A stretch of DNA of 64,000 nucleotides from PALSA-693 sp963780345 (GCA_963780345.1 CAWABU010000011.1:434001-498000); one strand, 5' to 3'; numbered from the stretch's first letter, positions 45,205-55,420 are shown. Made by a program: numbers and translations. The notes: generated by a model from the sequence alone, not told the origin.

Positions 45205-46161
45205 ATGAACCACCGCACGGTCAACGCCCGGGGCATCCGCATCCACCTGGTCGAGGAAGGCGCCGGACCGCTGGTGCTGCTGATCCACGGCTTCCCCGAG
45301 TCGTGGTACTCATGGCGCCATCAGCTCCCCGCCATCGCCGCCGCCGGCTTCCGGGCCGTGGCCATCGACGTCCGCGGCTACGGACGGTCCTCGGCCCCGT
45401 TCGACGTCGAGGCCTACGGGATGCTGCACCACGTCAACGACAACCTTGGCGTCGTCGAAGCGCTCGGCGAGTCCGCGGCCGTGGTGGTGGGTCACGACTG
45501 GGGTTCGCCGATCGCGGCCAACTCGGCGCTGCTCCGCCCGGACGTGTTTCGAGCCGTCGCCCTCCTGAGCGTGCCCTACACCCCTCCGGGGCCGCGCCGG
45601 CCGACGGAAGCGTTCACCGAGATGGGCGGCGACGAAGAGTTCTATATCAACTACTTCCAGGAGCCGGGACGGGCCGAGGCCGAAGCCGAACCGGACGTGC
45701 GCGGCTGGCTCCTTGGCTTCTACATCGGTGCCTCTGGGAATTCTCTCCGGCCGCCCGACGGGGGCACCATGGCTACGGTCCCGAGAGGGGGGCGGCTGCG
45801 CGACCGGTTCGTCGTCCCGGACCAGCTGCCGGCCTGGCTGACGGAAGCGGACGTCGACTTCTACACCGCGGAGTTCGAGGGCAAAGGGTTCCGGGGCGCC
45901 CTCAACCGCTACCGCAATGTTGACCGGGACTGGGTCGACCTGCAGCCGTGGGGCCGCCAGCCGATCACGGTGCCGTCGCTGTTCATCGGCGGCGAGCGCG
46001 ACGGGCCGACCATCTGGGGGCAGCGGGCCATCGATCGCTTCCCCGAGACCATGCCCGGGCTCCGGGGTAGCCACGTACTTCCCGGGTGCGGGCATTGGGT
46101 CCAGCAGGAGCGGGCCGAGGATGTCAACGACCTGCTGGTCGGGTGGCTCAAGAGTCTTTAG
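45205..46161 (+). CDS. Epoxide hydrolase-like alpha/beta hydrolase
   Basis: This 318-residue alpha/beta hydrolase is of the soluble epoxide hydrolase type. It shows the oxyanion motif HGFPESWYSWRHQ, nucleophile Asp98 in VVGHDWGSPIAA, an acid residue near FIGGERDGPT and the catalytic His in LPGCGHWVQQE. The Asp nucleophile and HGFPE motif distinguish it from Ser esterases. The ATG lies 8 nt after TAACCT. It converges with the PLP-enzyme gene (4-nt overlap). Confidence 0.9.
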   Translation: MNHRTVNARGIRIHLVEEGAGPLVLLIHGFPESWYSWRHQLPAIAAAGFRAVAIDVRGYGRSSAPFDVEAYGMLHHVNDNLGVVEALGESAAVVVGHDWGSPIAANSALLRPDVFRAVALLSVPYTPPGPRRPTEAFTEMGGDEEFYINYFQEPGRAEAEAEPDVRGWLLGFYIGASGNSLRPPDGGTMATVPRGGRLRDRFVVPDQLPAWLTEADVDFYTAEFEGKGFRGALNRYRNVDRDWVDLQPWGRQPITVPSLFIGGERDGPTIWGQRAIDRFPETMPGLRGSHVLPGCGHWVQQERAEDVNDLLVGWLKSL

Positions 46162-47525
46162 AGGCATCGGCGGATGGCGTCGACCGACGACTCGACATCG
46201 GCCAGGGTGGAGCGGGCATTGGACACCGAGATGCGCATGCAGCGCCGGCCCTTCCAGACGGTGCCGCCCATCCAGCAGGTGCCGTCCCGCTGGACCGCGT
46301 CGATGACCTGATCGGTTCGGGCCGCCGATCCGAAGTCCACCAGGACCTGATTGAGCACCACCTGGTTGGCGATAGTGACGTCGGCGAGCGGGGCCAGGGC
46401 CTCGGCGAAGGCCCGGGCCAGGCTGCAGCAGCGATCGACCAGATCGGCGATGCCGGCCCGGCCCAGCTGGCGCAATGCGGCCCAGGTGGCAAAGCCGCGG
46501 GCCCGTCGTGAGGATTCGGGAACGAAGTCGCCCGGCGATCTGAGGAGGTTCGACCCCGAGGGATCGAGATAGGCCGCGCCATACGCCATGGACGCGGCGT
46601 GGGCCTCGGGGTCGGCACAGAAGACGTAGCCGGCGTCGTAGGGAACGTTGAGCCATTTGTGGCCGTCGCATCCCCAGGAGTCCGCCCGCTCGGCGCCGGC
46701 GACGAGGTGGCGTGTGGACGGGCTGGCGGCCGCCCACAGGCCGAAGGCGCCGTCCACGTGGACCCACGCCCGGCTGCGGCGAGGCAGATCGCAGATGGCA
46801 GTCAGGTCGTCGCACGCGCCGGTGTTGACGTTGCCGGCCTGGGCGCAGACGATGGTCGGCACACCCCCGCCCGCCTCCAGGGCTCGATCGAGAGCGTCGA
46901 TCTCCATCGCGCCGTTGGCGTCCGCCGGCAACTCCACCACCGCCGACCGCCCCAGCCCGAGGAGCCGCAACGACGCGTCGATGCTGGCATGGCGCTCCTC
47001 GCTAGCCAGGACCCGGATGGGAGGCGCTCCGACCAGCCCCCGCTCCTCGACGTCCCAGCCGGCCTGCTCGAGCACCCGGTAGCGGGCCGCTGCCAGCCCG
47101 ACGGTGTTGGCGCCCGTCGCGCCGGTCGCGAATCCAAATGAGGCGGGTTCCGGGATGCCGAGCAGATCTTTGAGCCAGACTCCGACTGCCTCCTCGGCCA
47201 GCGCGGCCGCAGGAGAGGTGAGGGCGTTGTAGGCGTTCTGGTCCCAGCCTGTGGTGAGGAGGTCCGCGCTGGTGGCGGCCTCGAGGGCGCCGCCGACCAC
47301 GAACCCGAAGTAGCGGGGTCCGGTAGAGGTGACCAGCGCCGGCTCGGCCGCGGCGATCAGGCGCTCGAGAATGGCGTCGGCTGCCTCGCCCTCGTCAGGG
47401 AGCGGACCCCCGAAAGCGGCTCGCGCCGCCGCCAGATCAAAGCTCGGACCGACCCGGGACTGGGTGGCCGCCGCCCGGTAGGCGTCGACCCGGCGGGCGG
47501 TGCGGACGAGCAGGCTGTCGGTCAT
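46158..47525 (-). CDS. Group II PLP-dependent decarboxylase family protein
   Basis: This is a fold-type I PLP enzyme of the aromatic/glutamate decarboxylase group. Visible are GPRYFGFVVGGALEAA, FATGATGANTVGLAAARY (PLP phosphate cup), ASEERHASIDASLRLLGLG, HVDGAFGLWA (Asp paired with the pyridine N) and the Schiff-base Lys in WGCDGHKWLNVPYDAGY. The substrate is not clear; it could be an aromatic or acidic amino acid. The ATG at 47525 was chosen over an upstream in-frame start because family homology begins there. Confidence 0.88.
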   Translation of the reverse strand: MTDSLLVRTARRVDAYRAAATQSRVGPSFDLAAARAAFGGPLPDEGEAADAILERLIAAAEPALVTSTGPRYFGFVVGGALEAATSADLLTTGWDQNAYNALTSPAAALAEEAVGVWLKDLLGIPEPASFGFATGATGANTVGLAAARYRVLEQAGWDVEERGLVGAPPIRVLASEERHASIDASLRLLGLGRSAVVELPADANGAMEIDALDRALEAGGGVPTIVCAQAGNVNTGACDDLTAICDLPRRSRAWVHVDGAFGLWAAASPSTRHLVAGAERADSWGCDGHKWLNVPYDAGYVFCADPEAHAASMAYGAAYLDPSGSNLLRSPGDFVPESSRRARGFATWAALRQLGRAGIADLVDRCCSLARAFAEALAPLADVTIANQVVLNQVLVDFGSAARTDQVIDAVQRDGTCWMGGTVWKGRRCMRISVSNARSTLADVESSVDAIRRCL

Positions 47526-48048
47526 GTGCCCCACGTAACCACAGGGGTGTGACGGCTGTGTCCGGAGCTGAGATCTCACCTGGCCGCGGCCGGGCCCCCC
47601 GGCCGTCCGGAGTTCTCCTTGACCGGCGAGTCTCTAGCCCTCGTCCCCCGACCTGCCCCGCTACCGGCGGACCACCCGCGAGCGGGCCCCGGTTCCGCTG
47701 GCGCCGCGTCAGGCTGCGCAGGGAGCTCACCCCTCAAGGACGATCCTCGGTCCGGCTCGTGGGCTCGACTCATCCCTGGTGCGGCGGGGTCCATTCGCCT
47801 GCGCCTTTGTTCGACGCTTGTCGCACCGAGTCGCAGGAACCCAAACGCGCCGGGACCGCGGCGACGCCTGGCCGAAGGATTCAAGTTGGCATGATGAGGA
47901 ATCAGGCGACTGATGCCGGGTGGATGCTCTCGTCAGGTTGTCCGGACTGCCCCAAAGGCAGAGAGCGGAAAGTCTCGGCCCGAGATCGCCCTCAGGGCTT
48001 ATCAGAGGCTCACAAGGCGGGTCTGGGGCGGCCCGGCCCCTCGGTTGC
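47526..48048. other. Gene-free stretch
   Basis: About 520 bp have no supported gene. Open frames on both strands are compositionally poor and match no family I know. No repeat or clear terminator was seen. It marks the start of a gene-poor accessory stretch. Confidence 0.4.
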
Positions 48049-48822
48049 TCAGACCCTCGACAGAAACTCCAGGACTGCTGCGTCGAAGGCCTCAGGCTGG
48101 TCGATGTTGGCGGCGTGTCCGGCGTCATCGAGCACGACCTTCTTCGCCTCCGGGATCTTGGCCTCCATGACGTCGGCGGCCGCCAGGAATCCGGTGTCGT
48201 TTGCGCCGACCACGATCAGTGTTGGCACAGAGATCGTGGGCAGGGAGTCGATCACTCGGGAATCGTGCTGAGCCATGATCCCCCGTGCCGCCCGGGCCAG
48301 GCCGAGCGGATCGCGATGGCGGGACGCCGACGCCGCCACCTCGGGGCTTGACCCGAGGGCAGCTAGGCCGCGCTCCTCGTAGTTAGTGGCGGAGCGCTCG
48401 ACCATTCCGTTGTTCCACTGGTCCCGGCCTTCTTGACGCCGGTAGCCCGGACCCGTGTCGAACAACATCAGAGCCGCCACTCGCTCCGGAAAACGGAGAT
48501 TGAAGGCCAAGGACAGATATCCGCCAAGGGAGAGGCCACCGACGACCGCTCGCTGGACGCCGGCCACGTCGAGGATGGCGGCCATGTCGTCGACCGACAG
48601 CGCTTCGGTGTAGAGCGCGGGATCGTCGGGTGAGTCGCTGCGGGCGTGGCCGCGAATGTCCCAGCTGATGACTTGCCGGTCCTTGGAGAGGGCTGGCAAG
48701 TTGACGGCCCACATGGCGGCGCTGGCCGAGTAGCCGTGCGTCAGCAAGATCGGGATCTGGCCGTCCTCCGGCCCGGTCACCTCGTAATAGATGTTGGTTC
48801 CGTCTCGATCGAGCATCGGCAT
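48049..48822 (-). CDS. Alpha/beta hydrolase (Ser-type)
   Basis: This 257-residue alpha/beta hydrolase begins MPMLDRDGTNIYYEVTG. It has the oxyanion segment LLTHGYSASAAMW, the nucleophile Ser in VGGLSLGGYLS, an acid Asp in VVGANDTGFL and the catalytic His in LDDAGHAANIDQP. It resembles 3-oxoadipate enol-lactonase or haloperoxidase-like esterases, but the substrate is unknown. GGAG lies 6 nt before the ATG. The frame is open for 112 more codons upstream without protein-like sequence, which was rejected. Confidence 0.87.
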   Translation of the reverse strand: MPMLDRDGTNIYYEVTGPEDGQIPILLTHGYSASAAMWAVNLPALSKDRQVISWDIRGHARSDSPDDPALYTEALSVDDMAAILDVAGVQRAVVGGLSLGGYLSLAFNLRFPERVAALMLFDTGPGYRRQEGRDQWNNGMVERSATNYEERGLAALGSSPEVAASASRHRDPLGLARAARGIMAQHDSRVIDSLPTISVPTLIVVGANDTGFLAAADVMEAKIPEAKKVVLDDAGHAANIDQPEAFDAAVLEFLSRV

Positions 48823-49208
48823 GGAGGACTCCGATCCGTCTGACTTAGTCGGGTGTTGGAGGCAACGATGTTCGCCTCGCAACCTGCATGGTGGCCGAAA
48901 CGGCTGCGCCCATGCTTCCCGACGGGCGGGCAAGACGCAAACCTGCCGACGGTGCCGGCCTGAGTGGCTCAGATGCGGGCCGGGGCGACGGCACTGGGTC
49001 GCGGTCCCAAAGCGAGAAGGTCGGTGGCCGGGCCGGGCGCAGTGTGCGATCTGCAGCAGATGGTGAGCAGCGGGTGCGGCCGGGTCAATGTGGCGGACGA
49101 AGCGATCCTCGCCCAGGACACCAGCGGCCGCCGGCGAGTTGGGAGCAGGAGTACGCAAGGCCGGCGCGGCATCGGAGCAAGACCCTCAAGCGGGAACTCA
49201 AGTTCGGT
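48823..49208. other. Gene-free stretch upstream of the alpha/beta hydrolase
   Basis: This 386 bp gap lies between two minus-strand genes. I see no coding region, repeat or convincing promoter. Open frames here are shadows with atypical residue composition. Confidence 0.4.
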
Positions 49209-50570
49209 TCACTGGTCGAACAGGCCAAGCGGGTCGCCGTCCTGGCCTGTCGGAGGACCATCTGATCCGGGGTCGCCATGACGGCACGAATGTCTCGCGG
49301 GCGGGGACAGGTTGATGCCGTCGTCGTCAAAGGGTCCGGGAGGTACGCCGCCAGGCGGCGGTCTCCAGGTCCATTCGCCCGGCCGGCCATCGAGGATCCA
49401 GCCTTCGTAGCTTGCCAGGTCGTGGTGATGCGAACAGAGAAGCGCCAAATCGTCGAGAGTGGTCACCTTTGTGCTCGACCAGCCCTTCACGTGGTGCGCT
49501 TCGAGGTACTCCTCGGATTCGCAACCCGGTACGACGCAGGTGCGGTCGCGGGCGTACAGAGCGGTCAATTGCGTCGCCAGCGGCCGGCGGCCTACATGCA
49601 CAACAGACCGGATGTCGACTCCGTCGGCGACTACAGCCGCCAGAAAGGCGTCGCTCAGCATGGCGCGGATAGTGGCCACCGGAACGGGTCCGATGCCCTT
49701 GATGATGCAGCACTCCTCGCCTTCTACGAATCCTCGCACCAGGGCCGCATGATCGATGAGAGCAACCACGGTGGCGGGTGGGCGTGCCTTCCGGCCGGTG
49801 TGGGGCGGCCCTGAAGGTGCGTCCGATTCGGTGCAGGTCTTGTTGACGTGAGCAGCCTCCGCTAGAGCCAGGAGGGCATCGAGGGCGTAAGCCTCGGGGC
49901 GTTCCCGTGACCCAGCCTGCCGCGCCATCTCGAACTGTTGGGTCTGGTAGGGGCGGAGGCAAGCTTGAAGACGAGCAAGGGCGTCGGGTGTCATGCGGGC
50001 GTCGACGCGGCCGGCGCCTTCCCGGTCGCTCCAGAAGCGCACGTAACGGCTCCGGTGGATGCCAGCGAGGCGGTCCTGGTCATCCTGTGCCGAGCGACCT
50101 GCCGTCACTACCTGGCGGCAGGAATCCCGGAGACCTTTGAGCCCGGATCGACTGGCCTGATCGACCAACCTTTGTGTCGATTCTGGATCGACTTCGGCGG
50201 CGGCGGCAATCTCGCCCGCTTGCGTTTGGGACAGGTCGCCAGATTGGCAGGCGGCGGCCAGCGCAGGCTGCGCTTCCATCTGCTCTGCGACGGCCAGGCT
50301 GGTTCGGGCTGCGCTCTGGCTGGTTCCCGACAGTTGCGCCAGCCATTGCTCGGGTGACTGGTGACCAGCCTGTGCCCACTGGCTGCACTCGGCCGCCCGA
50401 CGAGCGGCCATCCCCTTCCCGGCGGCGCACAATCGCTCCCCGCGGGCGAACAATGTCGTTAACCGAGCGGCATCATCACCTGAAAGAAGGGCCATTTCGA
50501 GACGCTGGACGAAGGCCGCGAGAGCATCGATGATCTCGTCTGCTCCATTCGACGCCGTCGATATGACCAT
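49209..50570 (-). CDS. DUF222 domain-containing HNH endonuclease-like protein
   Basis: This 453-residue member belongs to the actinobacterial DUF222/13E12-repeat family. The N-terminal DUF222 region is helical (ERLCAAGKGMAARRAAEC and following); the C-terminal HNH domain reads CVVPGCESEEYLEAHHVKGW and LALLCSHHHDLAS, with the two CxxC/HH zinc and catalytic features. Family members are often multicopy and behave like mobile or horizontally moved genes. Codon use is less GC-rich than the core genes nearby, fitting the accessory context. Confidence 0.9.
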   Translation of the reverse strand: MVISTASNGADEIIDALAAFVQRLEMALLSGDDAARLTTLFARGERLCAAGKGMAARRAAECSQWAQAGHQSPEQWLAQLSGTSQSAARTSLAVAEQMEAQPALAAACQSGDLSQTQAGEIAAAAEVDPESTQRLVDQASRSGLKGLRDSCRQVVTAGRSAQDDQDRLAGIHRSRYVRFWSDREGAGRVDARMTPDALARLQACLRPYQTQQFEMARQAGSRERPEAYALDALLALAEAAHVNKTCTESDAPSGPPHTGRKARPPATVVALIDHAALVRGFVEGEECCIIKGIGPVPVATIRAMLSDAFLAAVVADGVDIRSVVHVGRRPLATQLTALYARDRTCVVPGCESEEYLEAHHVKGWSSTKVTTLDDLALLCSHHHDLASYEGWILDGRPGEWTWRPPPGGVPPGPFDDDGINLSPPARHSCRHGDPGSDGPPTGQDGDPLGLFDQ

Positions 50571-50732
50571 GCATCAGAGTCTACGAAGGGGGTGTGACCG
50601 TAATCCTCGATCCGGGGGGGAGATAGCCGGCCTTTCTTGTGGGGAACGTGTGGCTGACCAAGAGGCCGTAGGCGATGAAATCAACCCCGACTGCCCTGAT
50701 TCACCGGTCGCAGGGGCCGCGGTCGCGCGCCG

Positions 50733-51595
50733 TCACCCTGTGAGGATGGACTCGATCTGTTTGATCGTGAAGTTGTGGAGGGCAGCCGTCGTTCTCAGGG
50801 CCGTAAGTTGTCCGTTGGCGGCGCCGAGTCGCCACGACGCGGTCCAAACCTCCTGGACAGTGACTGTCACAGTTCCGACGTTGTCATACGTGTGTGAAAT
50901 GTTGCCGTCGGGATATGGGCGGCCCTCGTACTTATAGGGACCGGCCCAGGCTGGCACCGTACTGTCACCCCAATCGACGAGGTAACTTCCGCGAGCGGTG
51001 ATGTAGAGGGGTCCGAGGGGCGTCTGTCGTTGATAGGGCGATGGCGCAAGAGTGCCGTTCGTGACCAGGTAGGCCGGCATTCCGGTGACGGCATAGTTCG
51101 GTGGTATGGACGGGTGCGGTCCGGGTAGTGGGATCGTTTGCCAGAACTGGACTGCCAGTTCGCCGGGATCGATCGCGGGAGCAGCCCGTGCCAGCGCGGC
51201 TCGTACCGGTGCCACTGGAGCTGCTGGCGGAGCCGAGGCCGGCGCGGCAAGTGAGAATCGCAAGAATCCCCGCCACTGCGGAGTTGAGGGCGGGTGTCGA
51301 CGGACCGAGTTGGACGCACGGAGATACAGCAGCGACTACTGACGACGACCGCGCGACAATGGATTGCTCTGGCACCTTCGGAACTTGAGCGAGTCGTGCA
51401 GGTGGGGGTCGGCGAGGCGCTGAAGTTGACCTTGGCGATGGCAACGGAATGACGTAGCCGCCCCCGCAATCGATCGTGCCGCCGAGTTGTCCTCGGAAGC
51501 ATGCTCCCGGACCGTTCGACTCGGCATCGCTTGCTTGCGACATACTAACGAGGGTCGCCACCACTAGAAATACGGCCACTAGCGACGCGGCGCAT
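50733..51595 (-). pseudogene. Decayed secreted PKD-like protein gene
   Basis: A signal-peptide-like segment (SLVAVFLVVATLVSMSQA) starts in one frame near 51590, followed by FRGQLGGTIDCGGGYVIPLP. After a frame change around 51260, the C-terminal half reads IDPGELAVQFWQTIPLPG, then GSYLVDWGDSTVPAW and SHTYDNVGTVTVTVQEV, a PKD-like beta-sandwich pattern. At least two frame changes separate start and end, so no intact protein is made. AT content is higher than in the flanking genes. Confidence 0.6.
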
Positions 51596-52234
51596 TGCGA
51601 CGGAATCGTTCTCGGTGTTTGATAATCCGCATTGAAAGAGAACTCCCATGGCGTCCTATTGACGTCGACCTGGATCGTCTCTTGATTGCTTGAGCGATAG
51701 TGAGAAGTACTCGGATGCAGCCGGAGTGGCTGATACACGCACGACGTTTGAAAAGTCACTTCGAGTCTCTGCAAAGATGCAGGTGGGTGTCGCAGAGATG
51801 AGGCTGCTCAACTGTTGTGAGTATGTCCCCCGGTGGGCTTCGCACATTGCTGAGGTTCTCCATCGAGACTCTGCTGAGCGATCCTGAGTTCTTCCGCGTA
51901 GAGTGGATCGTTGTACGACGGCACGGAGATAGAGCGTCACGGTGGGTGTTACTCGCTTGCTCGCGCACGAGCGCCTGCGTACGGCGTTCCCGTTGATGTG
52001 GTTGAGCACGGCGAAGACGGCGTTGACGTAGGCAGCCGTAATCACCGGCGGGATGACATCCGGGTTGACGAGAGCGGTCGTTGGCGGTGTGGCCTGGACG
52101 GTGGCGGCAGTGGTCGGGGGCGGCGGGGGAGCAGAGGTCGTCGGGGCGGCGTCGTGCGATTTGCCAGAGCAGGCGGCAAGGAAGAGCACCAGCAGTAACA
52201 CACCTGTAACTCGGATGAGGCCCCTGTTTCTCAT
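51596..52234 (-). pseudogene. Decayed lipoprotein gene
   Basis: The start is clear: MRNRGLIRVTGVLLLVLFLA with lipobox LAAC, a Thr/Pro tether and NPDVIPPVITAAYVNAVFAV. Beyond about 51985, protein-like fragments alternate between frames: NDPLYAEELRIAQQSL, MENLSNVRSPPGDILTTV, SSLISATPTCIFAETRSDF, ASEYFSLSLKQ and TPWEFSFNADYQTPRTIPSQ. Reading them in order gives one plausible protein interrupted by at least four frameshifts. I infer a genuine pseudogene; it sits directly upstream of, and co-oriented with, the decayed PKD-like gene. Confidence 0.6.
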
Positions 52235-52345
52235 AGCTTCTCGAGAACTTTCGCACAAGAAAATCCTGGGCGCAAGTCCGCCGACCTGTCACATCCTGGC
52301 GATTTGAAACGTCGATTAGGTGAACCCAAGTTGGAGGCATCATCC

Positions 52346-52906
52346 ATGGCTTACGTACCGTTGGTCGAAAACCCGAAGGGGGTCGTCCCGAAGCTCGCGG
52401 CACAGTACGCCCGGCGGCGCTTCGGGCGTGACGTCGAGCCGGTGGGCGCCGCGTCCCATCACTCGGGCGTGCTCGTCGCCGGTGGCCTGCTGGAGACGGC
52501 GGCTGACAAGGGGTGGCACAAGCTGGACCGCCACCTGATGCTGCTCGCGGTGCAGGCCTCGGCAGGAGCCATCGGTTGCTCCTGGTGCGTCGACTTCGGC
52601 TATTACGAGGGCCTGCAGAAGGGACTGGATCCCGCCAAGGTCCGCGACGTCCCACGGTGGCGAGACAGCGACGTCTACGACGACCGCGAGCGGGCCGTCC
52701 TCGAGTACGCCGAGGCCGCCTGCGCCACCCCGGCGGCCGTGACCGACGAGCTCGTGGATCGCCTCCGCTGGATGTTCAGCGACGCCGAGATCGTCGAGCT
52801 GGCGTCATGGGTCGCCCTCGAAAATTATCGGTCCCGCTTCAACGCCGGCCTCGGGCTCCACAGCCAGGGCTTTTCCGACAGTTGCCGGGTGCCAGAGGCG
52901 TCCTGA
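52346..52906 (+). CDS. Carboxymuconolactone decarboxylase / AhpD-like family protein
   Basis: This 186-residue helical protein is of the CMD/AhpD superfamily. The conserved redox-type CxxC is in GAIGCSWCVDFGYYEG, followed by ERAVLEYAEAACATP and the C-terminal helix VALENYRSRFNAGLG. The family includes AhpD-type peroxidase partners and decarboxylases; the CxxC favours a thiol-redox role. GGAGG is located 8 nt upstream of the chosen ATG. An MMPL transporter gene follows. Confidence 0.87.
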   Translation: MAYVPLVENPKGVVPKLAAQYARRRFGRDVEPVGAASHHSGVLVAGGLLETAADKGWHKLDRHLMLLAVQASAGAIGCSWCVDFGYYEGLQKGLDPAKVRDVPRWRDSDVYDDRERAVLEYAEAACATPAAVTDELVDRLRWMFSDAEIVELASWVALENYRSRFNAGLGLHSQGFSDSCRVPEAS

Positions 52907-53056
52907 CGGGGCCCAGTCCGGGGGGCGCCGGGCGGTAACCGTCACTGCCTCCGGCTTATCTGACACTCGTGAAAAAAGAGTTCCCATCGGCCGGTCCCTA
53001 TGCACGATGCTGGAAACAGCAGGGCCGGCACCCCAGCCACGAAGGAGTGGATAGGC

Positions 53057-55288
53057 GTGGACAGCAGACCCCAACAGACGTACCCCGGCGGGCTCGCCCG
53101 GCTGGCCGGCTGGTGCTACGACCACCGGCGGTCGGTCGTCATCGGCTGGATCGTGATCGTGATTGCCGTGATCGGGCTGTCGCGGGTCGCCGGCAGCTCC
53201 TTCAGCAACAACTTCGCCTCCGGGAACTCGGCCTCGCAGCGCGCCCAGCACCTGCTGGCTCAACGGTTCCCGGCCCAGGCCGGCGACAGCGCCAACGTCG
53301 TCGTTCATACCTCGGGTCAGGTCAAAGACCCGGCGAATGCGGCCACCATCGATCGTATGCTCGCGGCTCTGCGGCCGCTCCCGAGCGTGACCGGGATCCG
53401 CAGTCCCCTGGCACCGGGCGGAGCCCAACAGGTGTCGGCCGACGGTCACACCGCCTTCGCGGTGATCCAGTTCGACAAGCAGACACCTGACCTCAAGACG
53501 TCCCAAACCAAGCACCTGGTCAACGTGGCCCGGAGCTTCGCCCATCCCGGCTTTGAGGTGGCCCTCGGTGGAAACCCGATCTCCGCCACCGTGTCGCCCC
53601 ACCCCGGCTCCAGCGAGAGCATCGGGATCTTCGCCGCCATAGTGATCATGCTGATCGCCTTCGGCTCAGTCGTGGCCATGGGCCTCCCGATCCTGATCGC
53701 CCTGGTCGGGGTCGGGATCGGCTTCGCCCTGGTCGGCTTCGCCAGCTTCATCTTCACCATCCCGAGCTTCGGGCCGGAGCTGATGGCCATGATCGGGCTC
53801 GGAGTCGGCATCGACTACGCCCTCTTCATCGTCACCCGCTACCGGCAGGGCCTCCACGAGGGCCGCGACGCCCGCGAGGCGACCATGGTCGCCTACAGCA
53901 CGGCGGGCCGGGCCGTCTCGTTCGCCGGAGGAACAGTACTGATCTCGTTGCTGGGCCTCTTTGTGGTCGGTCTCCCCTTCATGGACGGTCTCGCGGTTGG
54001 AACGATCGCCGCCGTACTCATGGTCCTGGCCGCGGCGCTGATCCTCCTGCCCGCACTTCTCGGCTTCGTTGGACTGGGGATCGACCGGCTGCACGTCCCG
54101 GGCTTGCACGTCCGGGCGCCAACGGCGGGACGCGGCTTCTGGTACCGCTGGAGCCGGACCGTGCAGCGCCGCCCCTGGCTCTGCGGATCGGCGGCCCTGC
54201 TGGTGCTGGTGGTGCTGGCCCTGCCCCTGTTCTCCATGCGCCTGGCGTTCACCGACGCCGGCAACGACCCCCCGGGGTACACGACCCGTGACGCCTATGA
54301 CCTGCTCGCCGCCGGCTTCGGTCCCGGGTTCAACGGCCCGCTGGTCATCGCCGCCGACATCCCGGCCGGCTCGGGAGCGGCCGGCCGGGATGCGCTCCAG
54401 GCCCTTGATGCCCGGCTGGCCGGCGTGCCGGGGGTGGCCTCGGTGGACCCGGCGATCTTCAACCCGGCCGGCAACGCCGCCGTCATCGTCGTCTACCCGA
54501 CCACATCCCCTCAGGCCGCCCAGACCGCCTCGCTGGTCCGCCACCTGCGCAGTGCCGTGATCCCGCCCGTGGTCAAAGGGAGCGGGGTGACAGTGCTGGT
54601 CGGTGGGGTAACGGCAGCCGGCGTTGACGCCTCGCACTACCTGTCGCAACGGCTGCCGCTGGTGATCGGATTGGTGATTTTGCTGTCGTTCCTGCTGCTG
54701 ATGACCGTCTTCCGGTCCATCGCCATCCCGATCAAAGCCGCCATCATGAACCTCATCTCCATGGGGGCGGCCTACGGCGTGATCGTCGCGGTCTTCCAGT
54801 GGGGCTGGGCCGGGTCGCTCTTCGGTGTCTCCCGGACGGGACCCATCGATCCCTGGATCCCGCTGATGATGTTCACCATCGTCTTCGGGTTGTCGATGGA
54901 CTACGAGGTGTTCCTGTTGTCGCGCATCCGGGAGGAGTGGCTCCGCCGCCAGGTCAACACCATTGCGGTGGCCGACGGGCTGGCCAGTACGGCCCGGGTG
55001 ATCACGGCGGCGGCGGCGATCATGGTCTGCGTCTTCGGGTCCTTCGTGATCAACGACCCCTTGCGGGTGCTCGACGTGTTCGGGTTGGGTCTGGCTACGG
55101 CCATCTTCGTGGACGCCACCCTGGTTCGCATGGTGCTGGTGCCGTCGGTGATGCAACTGCTCGGGCGGGCCAACTGGTGGATTCCGGGCTGGCTCGACCG
55201 TGTGCTGCCCCACCTCGGACTCGAGGGCCAGGTGCCGCCGGTACCCGCGTCCGCCGCCCCGGTCGAGGAAGCCGGCGTGTCGGCGTGA
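53057..55288 (+). CDS. MMPL/RND family transporter
   Basis: This 743-residue MMPL transporter probably exports lipids or hydrophobic compounds using proton motive force. Two homologous halves each begin with a transmembrane helix (SVVIGWIVIVIAVIGLSRVA; LCGSAALLVLVVLALPLF), an extracytoplasmic domain and about five helices. The proton-relay motifs are GLGVGIDYALFIVTRYR in half one and FGLSMDYEVFLLSRIREEW in half two, both with the expected Asp-Tyr. The start is GTG with GGAG upstream. No regulator or lipid-synthesis gene is adjacent. Confidence 0.92.
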   Translation: MDSRPQQTYPGGLARLAGWCYDHRRSVVIGWIVIVIAVIGLSRVAGSSFSNNFASGNSASQRAQHLLAQRFPAQAGDSANVVVHTSGQVKDPANAATIDRMLAALRPLPSVTGIRSPLAPGGAQQVSADGHTAFAVIQFDKQTPDLKTSQTKHLVNVARSFAHPGFEVALGGNPISATVSPHPGSSESIGIFAAIVIMLIAFGSVVAMGLPILIALVGVGIGFALVGFASFIFTIPSFGPELMAMIGLGVGIDYALFIVTRYRQGLHEGRDAREATMVAYSTAGRAVSFAGGTVLISLLGLFVVGLPFMDGLAVGTIAAVLMVLAAALILLPALLGFVGLGIDRLHVPGLHVRAPTAGRGFWYRWSRTVQRRPWLCGSAALLVLVVLALPLFSMRLAFTDAGNDPPGYTTRDAYDLLAAGFGPGFNGPLVIAADIPAGSGAAGRDALQALDARLAGVPGVASVDPAIFNPAGNAAVIVVYPTTSPQAAQTASLVRHLRSAVIPPVVKGSGVTVLVGGVTAAGVDASHYLSQRLPLVIGLVILLSFLLLMTVFRSIAIPIKAAIMNLISMGAAYGVIVAVFQWGWAGSLFGVSRTGPIDPWIPLMMFTIVFGLSMDYEVFLLSRIREEWLRRQVNTIAVADGLASTARVITAAAAIMVCVFGSFVINDPLRVLDVFGLGLATAIFVDATLVRMVLVPSVMQLLGRANWWIPGWLDRVLPHLGLEGQVPPVPASAAPVEEAGVSA

Positions 55289-55420
55289 TGGACGAGTACC
55301 CGACCCGGGCGCCGGCAGGCCACCACGGCGACGGCCGACAGGTGATGTCGCCGCCGAGGGCCCGCCGGGTGCCCGGATCGAGGGGTGGGTCGGGGAGTGG
55401 GTGTGGAGTGGGTCGGGGTG

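Noticed and set aside
42648..45242. An 864-codon open frame on the minus strand opposite GH65
   Set aside because: It is an antisense shadow of the GH65 gene: high-GC codon structure keeps the opposite frame open, and the residues resemble no protein family.
48823..49158. Long N-terminal extension of the alpha/beta hydrolase
   Set aside because: The in-frame upstream sequence has no homology-like pattern, while a ribosome site and the family N-terminus fit ATG 48822.
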